This document shows positions 5,180 through 8,448 of a DNA stretch of 8,448 bases, one piece after another; the first letter of the stretch is position 1, and each line of letters starts with the position of its first letter. Under the pieces are notes generated by a model. The model was not told the origin of the DNA. It worked only from the letters and a program-made list of their open reading frames with translations, and did no database searches. Both the position numbers and the translations under genes were made by a program. This stretch comes from Anaerolineae bacterium (GTDB taxonomy: Bacteria; Chloroflexota; Anaerolineae; 4572-78; J111): NCBI GenBank assembly GCA_020433785.1, contig JAGRCC010000737.1, positions 1 through 8,448 on the forward strand. Reading direction: 5' to 3'.

Positions 5180-7432
5180 ATGACTGACGCTCAAATTCAA
5201 ATTCGCAGTTTCATATTTAAAACCTTGGTGTTGTTCGCCTTTATTGTGTTATTTTTGCAGCTTTGGAATTTGCAGATTGTCCAGGGCGAAACTTACCGAG
5301 ATTTGGCCGACGCCAACCGTTTTCGACTGGCGCAAGTCCCGGCTTCACGCGGCGTTATTTACGATCGCAACGATAAGCTGTTAGTTCGCAACCGGCCGGT
5401 CTACAACGTCATTGTCATCCCGGCCTATCTGCCGGAAGACTCGACGGCCGAAGCCGGTGTTTTCTCTAGGCTGTCGGAGTTGCTGAATTTGCCCATTACG
5501 ACCCAACTGGAACCGGTGACCGGACTGAATACCGGCTATTTTCATGCCATCAACCACCACCAATACAACCGGTTGCCGCAGCGGCAGATTATCAACCCCC
5601 GCAGCCGGCGATATATCAACCGGCCGGAGGGAATTCGCGATGCCGTTAATGCCAACCGCGTTTTTGCTCCATTTTTACCGGTAACCATTGCCGAAGACGT
5701 CGATCCCGTTATTGTCTCGAAAATAGAAGAAGAGCGGCTTGATCTGCCTGGGGTGCAGATTGATATTTCGCCCAGCCGTGATTACATCTACCAAGATCTA
5801 TTCAGCCATATGTTGGGTTACATCGGCCCGATCCCCGCCGAGCAGTTTGATAACTACGAAGGGCTCAGTTACGATTTGACCGATATTGTCGGCTTGGCCG
5901 GGTTGGAGTATCAATATGAAGAATGGCTGCGTGGGATTAAAGGGCTGGAAAATATTGAGGTCGATGTCACCGGCCAAAAAATCCGCACCGTCAGCCAAGA
6001 GGTCGAGGTGAGACCGGGCCATAACTTGCGGTTGACGCTCGATCTGGGGCTGCAACAGGCGACAGCTGAAGCTTTGCAAGAGGCGATGGATGAGGTCAAC
6101 TCCAAGCAGGGGGTCTCGATCTCGATGAATCCGCAGACCGGGGAGATTCTGGCGATGGTCTCGCTGCCCAGCTTCGACAACAATCTCTTCTCACGAGGCA
6201 TTACCGCCCGCGAATTGTCGTTGCTGAGTGAAGACCCCCAAGCACCGCTGGTCGATCACACCATCGCCGGCCTCTATCCGCCCGGCTCGATCTTTAAAAT
6301 TATTCCGGCTTCCGGCGGCCTGCAAGAAGGCACGCTCACCGAACAGACGACGTTTGTCGACGAAGGGGTGTTGTATTTGCCTAATTTATTCCAGCCGGAC
6401 AACCTTGATCTGGCTCAGCCTTTCTACTGCTGGCTGAGAAACGGGCATGGACCGGTCAATGTGGTCTCGGCGCTGGCTTGGTCGTGCAACGTCTTTTTCT
6501 ATCAAGCGGGCGGCGGTTACGGCCCGGCCGAATACGAGGGTTTGGGCCTGACCAGACTGGGTAATTACGCCCAGTTATTCGGACTGGGGCAGGCGACCGG
6601 GATAGACTTGCCGGGCGAGTCGACCGGTTTGGTGCCAACTGAACGCTGGAAACGGCTCAACTACGCCGAAACCTGGCTCACCGGCGATACCTACAACATG
6701 TCGATTGGGCAAGGGTTTGTGCTGGTCACGCCGCTGCAAATGTTGAACGCTTACGCCTCGATCGCCAACGGTGGAACGCGGTACCGGCCCCACCTAGTCA
6801 AGGAAATTCTGGACGCCGACGGCAATCTCGTTCAACAAATTGAGCCGGAGATAATCGGGCGGCTCAATCTTGATCCGCAGGTGATGCAATTGGTCCGGCA
6901 GGGTTTATGGGGCGCCATCAATTGGGAAAACGGCACCGCGGCCAAATTTTTTGATGTGCCCGGTATCGATGCGTCGGGTAAAACCGGCACCGCCGAATTC
7001 TGCGATAACTACCCAGCCTGTCTCGACCGCGATGGCCGGGTGAAAACCAGCCACGCCTGGTTTGTAACTTATGCACCCACTAACAACCCCGAAATCGTTA
7101 CGATTGTTTTCGTCTATGGGGGCAAGCAAGGGGCCGGGGTGGCCGTCCAGGGATCTGAAGTAGCGGTTCCGGTGGCCAGTAAAATATTGCGCTACTATTT
7201 TAACATCACCGACGAAGAAGAAGATCAGGATGGGCAGGCCGACAACGAAACGGTGACCGAGTTCGATCTGGGCACCAAGTTTAAGGCCCGTTTGCTAGGC
7301 ACCGATGGCTGGAGTCGAAATGAGGCGAATATGTCGGGCTTTGTCCTTGACGCCGAGGGGCAGGGGGTCAGTAACGTGCCGGTTGAAGTGCTGATCAACG
7401 GCGAAGTAGTGGCTCAACTCGATTTCCGGTGA
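5180..7432 (+). CDS. mrdA: Penicillin-binding protein 2 (elongation transpeptidase) with disrupted C-terminal extension
   Basis: Class B penicillin-binding protein that crosslinks peptidoglycan during cell elongation, anchored in the membrane with its catalytic domain outside. It has 750 residues, against roughly 600-650 in the family. Layout: a cytoplasmic N-terminus, one transmembrane helix at about 11-30, the dimerisation/pedestal region starting with VPASRGVIYDRND (about 53-65), then the transpeptidase domain. All three catalytic motifs are present: SIFK with nucleophile Ser370 and Lys373, SCN at 435-437, and KTG at 601-603 followed by TAEF. After the transpeptidase comes an acidic linker (about 674-695, EEEDQDGQADNE) and the start of an Ig/carboxypeptidase-regulatory-like domain, SGFVLDAEGQG...VPVEVLINGEVVAQL (about 719-747). 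A TGA at 7430 stops it mid-domain, and matching sequence continues in another frame to 7614. The ATG is the only possible start: an in-frame TAA lies at 5168-5170 and no Shine-Dalgarno is seen. It follows mreBCD, as is common, but no rodA is visible next to it. Confidence 0.94.
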   Translation: MTDAQIQIRSFIFKTLVLFAFIVLFLQLWNLQIVQGETYRDLADANRFRLAQVPASRGVIYDRNDKLLVRNRPVYNVIVIPAYLPEDSTAEAGVFSRLSELLNLPITTQLEPVTGLNTGYFHAINHHQYNRLPQRQIINPRSRRYINRPEGIRDAVNANRVFAPFLPVTIAEDVDPVIVSKIEEERLDLPGVQIDISPSRDYIYQDLFSHMLGYIGPIPAEQFDNYEGLSYDLTDIVGLAGLEYQYEEWLRGIKGLENIEVDVTGQKIRTVSQEVEVRPGHNLRLTLDLGLQQATAEALQEAMDEVNSKQGVSISMNPQTGEILAMVSLPSFDNNLFSRGITARELSLLSEDPQAPLVDHTIAGLYPPGSIFKIIPASGGLQEGTLTEQTTFVDEGVLYLPNLFQPDNLDLAQPFYCWLRNGHGPVNVVSALAWSCNVFFYQAGGGYGPAEYEGLGLTRLGNYAQLFGLGQATGIDLPGESTGLVPTERWKRLNYAETWLTGDTYNMSIGQGFVLVTPLQMLNAYASIANGGTRYRPHLVKEILDADGNLVQQIEPEIIGRLNLDPQVMQLVRQGLWGAINWENGTAAKFFDVPGIDASGKTGTAEFCDNYPACLDRDGRVKTSHAWFVTYAPTNNPEIVTIVFVYGGKQGAGVAVQGSEVAVPVASKILRYYFNITDEEEDQDGQADNETVTEFDLGTKFKARLLGTDGWSRNEANMSGFVLDAEGQGVSNVPVEVLINGEVVAQLDFR

Positions 7433-7614
7433 AACCGGGCAGTTCGATTACAGCCGGCCTGATCTGGTCGCTAGATGAGACCTGGCAGGTTCGGTTAGGT
7501 GATTTTCCTGATGCCCCATCGTTGATGTTCGATGCGGTGGAAGGAGTCCGGTACTTGGTTGAATTTGAAGCCCAGCCACCTCAAGAGACGGCTGCTGCGA
7601 TTGGGGCAAATTAA
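7429..7614 (+). CDS. Frameshifted C-terminal part of the PBP2 accessory domain
   Basis: A 61-codon frame beginning at a GTG that overlaps the PBP2 stop (GTGA). It probably is not an independent gene. It has no ribosome binding site, signal or hydrophobic segment. Its second half, W-Q-V-R-L-G-D-F-P-D-A-P followed by a VRYLVEFEAQPP end, looks like the closing strands of the beta-sandwich domain that PBP2 leaves unfinished. If joined, the protein would be about 810 residues. The alternatives are a real indel in this strain, a base-calling error, or translation of a separate tail polypeptide coupled through the overlapping stop and start. I favour the first two. The Ig-like assignment is by pattern only. 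Confidence 0.45.
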   Translation: MKPGSSITAGLIWSLDETWQVRLGDFPDAPSLMFDAVEGVRYLVEFEAQPPQETAAAIGAN

Positions 7615-7633
7615 TAATTGGGGCAATTATTAG
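7600..7633 (+). repeat. 17-base imperfect tandem duplication forming a 9-bp hairpin after the PBP2 region
   Basis: ATTGGGGCAA occurs at 7600-7609 and again at 7617-7626, so a unit of 17 bases is imperfectly repeated. The second copy creates a perfect inverted repeat: TAATAATTG (7612-7620) and CAATTATTA (7624-7632) around a GGG loop. It includes the stop codon at 7612-7614. GCGAAATTTT follows. The AT-rich stem would make at most a weak terminator. Confidence 0.5.
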
Positions 7634-7657
7634 CGAAATTTTAAGATTCAATACTAC

Positions 7658-7691
7658 ATATTGTGGTATAATAGATTGTATAGTACAATAT
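7658..7691. promoter_or_regulatory. Operator-like inverted repeats across the minC promoter
   Basis: ATATTGT (7658-7664) and ACAATAT (7685-7691) are exact inverted repeats flanking the -10 box. Nested within, ATTGTA (7675-7680) and TACAAT (7684-7689) form a second inverted repeat with a TAG spacer, spanning the predicted transcription start. ATTGT half-sites occur three times in 32 bases. This suggests a binding site for a dimeric regulator, but AT-rich promoter DNA gives some such symmetry by chance. Confidence 0.35.
7660..7672 (+). promoter_or_regulatory. Extended -10 promoter for minC
   Basis: TATAAT at 7667-7672 is preceded by TGG, the same extended -10 as at mreB, and the 14 bases 7660-7673 are identical to 2418-2431. 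No convincing -35 is visible in 7640-7655. Predicted start is about 7679, leaving a leader of about 34 bases before the minC ATG. Confidence 0.7.
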
Positions 7692-7712
7692 ATAGGGTAA
7701 CTTGTTTCGAAG

Positions 7713-8381
7713 ATGACGGATCGGATTGTAATCAAAGGGACCAGTAATGGGTTGATCATTACCATGGGAGCTGGCGAGTGGCAAGGGCTGGTTGAAGAGC
7801 TTGGCGCTCAGCTGGGAGCTAAAGCCTCATTCTTTAAAGGGGGGCGTGTGGCGCTGCGCGTCGGAGCGCGCCAGTTGACGTCGGCCCAGTTAGCCGCTGT
7901 GGGCGAGACCTTAAATCGCCATAATGTTTCCTTGTGGGCCGTTGAAAGCGAAGATGCCGGTACACGCCAGGCCGCTACCCTATTGAGCTTAGAGACCGAT
8001 GTCGGGCCGACCAAGCCAAAAATTAGCCCACCCAGGGTAGCCCGGTCGAACGCCGACTCGATCGTCACCCGCCGGACCTTGCGGTCCGGACAGATACTCC
8101 GCCATTCTGGAACCGTCGTCATCATCGGCGATGTCAATCCGGGAGCTGAGGTTCAGGCCGGAGGCGACGTGATTGTGTGGGGCCGGCTGCGGGGTAGCGT
8201 ACACGCCGGTGTAAAAACCGGCTCAGAAGCGATTGTATGCGCCTTGCAATTGTCGCCGATGCAGTTACGCATTGGCGATGTCATCACGCTGCCGCCGGCG
8301 GATGATGCCCATCGCGAAATAATTCCGGAGATTGCCTCCGTTCAGAATGGTCAAATAATAGCCGAACCGTGGCGTGGCTAA
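7713..8381 (+). CDS. minC: Septum site-determining protein MinC
   Basis: FtsZ polymerisation inhibitor that, recruited to the membrane by MinD, prevents septum formation away from midcell. It has 222 residues, normal for the family. The C-terminal MinD-binding beta-helix domain is unmistakable: RTLRSGQILRHSGTVVIIGDV (121-141), NPGAEVQAGGDVIVWGRLRGSVHAG (142-166), AIVCALQLSPMQLRIGDVI (173-191) and the ending I-I-A-E-P-W. The RSGQ motif that contacts MinD is intact at 124-127. The N-terminal domain (1-95), IVIKGTSNGLIITMG onward, is more divergent but matches the usual layout. A linker at about 96-116 rich in Pro, Lys and Arg joins the two. ATG 7713 is the only start, since an in-frame TAA lies at 7698-7700. 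The only Shine-Dalgarno candidate, AGGG at 7694-7697, is too distant (15 bases). It has its own promoter and is followed by a likely minD. Confidence 0.96.
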   Translation: MTDRIVIKGTSNGLIITMGAGEWQGLVEELGAQLGAKASFFKGGRVALRVGARQLTSAQLAAVGETLNRHNVSLWAVESEDAGTRQAATLLSLETDVGPTKPKISPPRVARSNADSIVTRRTLRSGQILRHSGTVVIIGDVNPGAEVQAGGDVIVWGRLRGSVHAGVKTGSEAIVCALQLSPMQLRIGDVITLPPADDAHREIIPEIASVQNGQIIAEPWRG

Positions 8382-8386
8382 ACTGT

Positions 8387-8399
8387 TAGTATCGTACTA
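8387..8399. repeat. Short perfect inverted repeat between minC and minD
   Basis: TAGTA (8387-8391) and TACTA (8395-8399) pair around TCG. TATAAA at 8398-8403 overlaps it and could be a weak -10 box for a minD promoter. The run after the repeat is A-rich on the + strand, so it is not a + strand terminator. Significance is uncertain. Confidence 0.25.
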
Positions 8400-8431
8400 T
8401 AAAAACTTAGCAAATGGTCGGGAAATGAGAT

Positions 8432-8448
8432 ATGAGCGCAACTGTCAT
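8432..8448 (+). CDS. minD: Start of probable septum site-determining ATPase MinD, cut by the window end
   Basis: ATG at 8432 begins M-S-A-T-V followed by the AT of an isoleucine-like codon. This matches how MinD proteins commonly begin before their deviant Walker A motif, which would lie outside the window. GGGA at 8420-8423 is a possible ribosome binding site eight bases upstream. MinD is the membrane ATPase that recruits MinC, and minC-minD adjacency is the rule. With only five codons visible, the call rests mainly on position. Confidence 0.55.

Noticed and set aside
7419..7432. Programmed ribosomal frameshift at the PBP2 stop
   Set aside because: The bases before the TGA do not form a proper X-XXY-YYZ slippery heptamer, and no strong downstream structure is evident; an indel is simpler.
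1..8448. A new defence or mobile system
   Set aside because: Apart from one Uma2-family gene and one small fold-back repeat, all genes are recognisable metabolic, shape or division genes.

Overview
The window looks like ordinary chromosomal housekeeping DNA from a moderately GC-rich bacterium. Chloroflexota (Anaerolineae-like) is my best guess. This rests on the type of LeuC/LeuD pair, an Uma2-family gene, a long PBP2 with an extra C-terminal beta domain, and the gene order mreB-mreC-mreD-PBP2-minC-(minD). I did no database search, so the taxonomy is an inference. All genes are on the + strand. I see no CRISPR array, tRNA, rRNA, phage or complete transposon, and no convincing undescribed system. 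The interest lies in gene starts, promoters and small repeats.

Region 1 (1-2368) is the end of an amino-acid or organic-acid operon. It holds the large subunit of a 3-isopropylmalate dehydratase/homoaconitase-type [4Fe-4S] hydro-lyase (5' end outside the window), then an AT-richer Uma2-family (DUF820) putative nuclease gene, then the small subunit. The Uma2 gene separates two genes whose products form one enzyme. It also carries the ribosome binding site of leuD inside its own last codons.

Region 2 (2369-4975) is the cell-shape operon mreBCD. A good extended -10 promoter lies 70 bases before mreB, and a perfect 9-bp hairpin sits at the predicted 5' end of the mRNA. mreD has no ATG/GTG/TTG start that fits the protein. 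The best supported start is an AUU codon that overlaps the mreC stop and has a well spaced AGGAG.

Region 3 (4976-5179) has no gene. It contains an 85-bp fold-back element with perfect 15-bp inverted ends, followed by a TATAAT box so close to the PBP2 ATG that the mRNA is predicted to be leaderless.

Region 4 (5180-7614) encodes PBP2 (MrdA-type transpeptidase), catalytically complete. Its C-terminal accessory beta domain is broken by a stop and continues in another frame.

Region 5 (7615-8448) holds a promoter sharing an exact 14-base sequence with the mreB promoter, then minC, then the first codons of a likely minD. Together regions 2-5 form a shape and division module. MreB, MreC and MreD organise the elongation machinery, PBP2 crosslinks side-wall peptidoglycan, and MinC/MinD place the division site.
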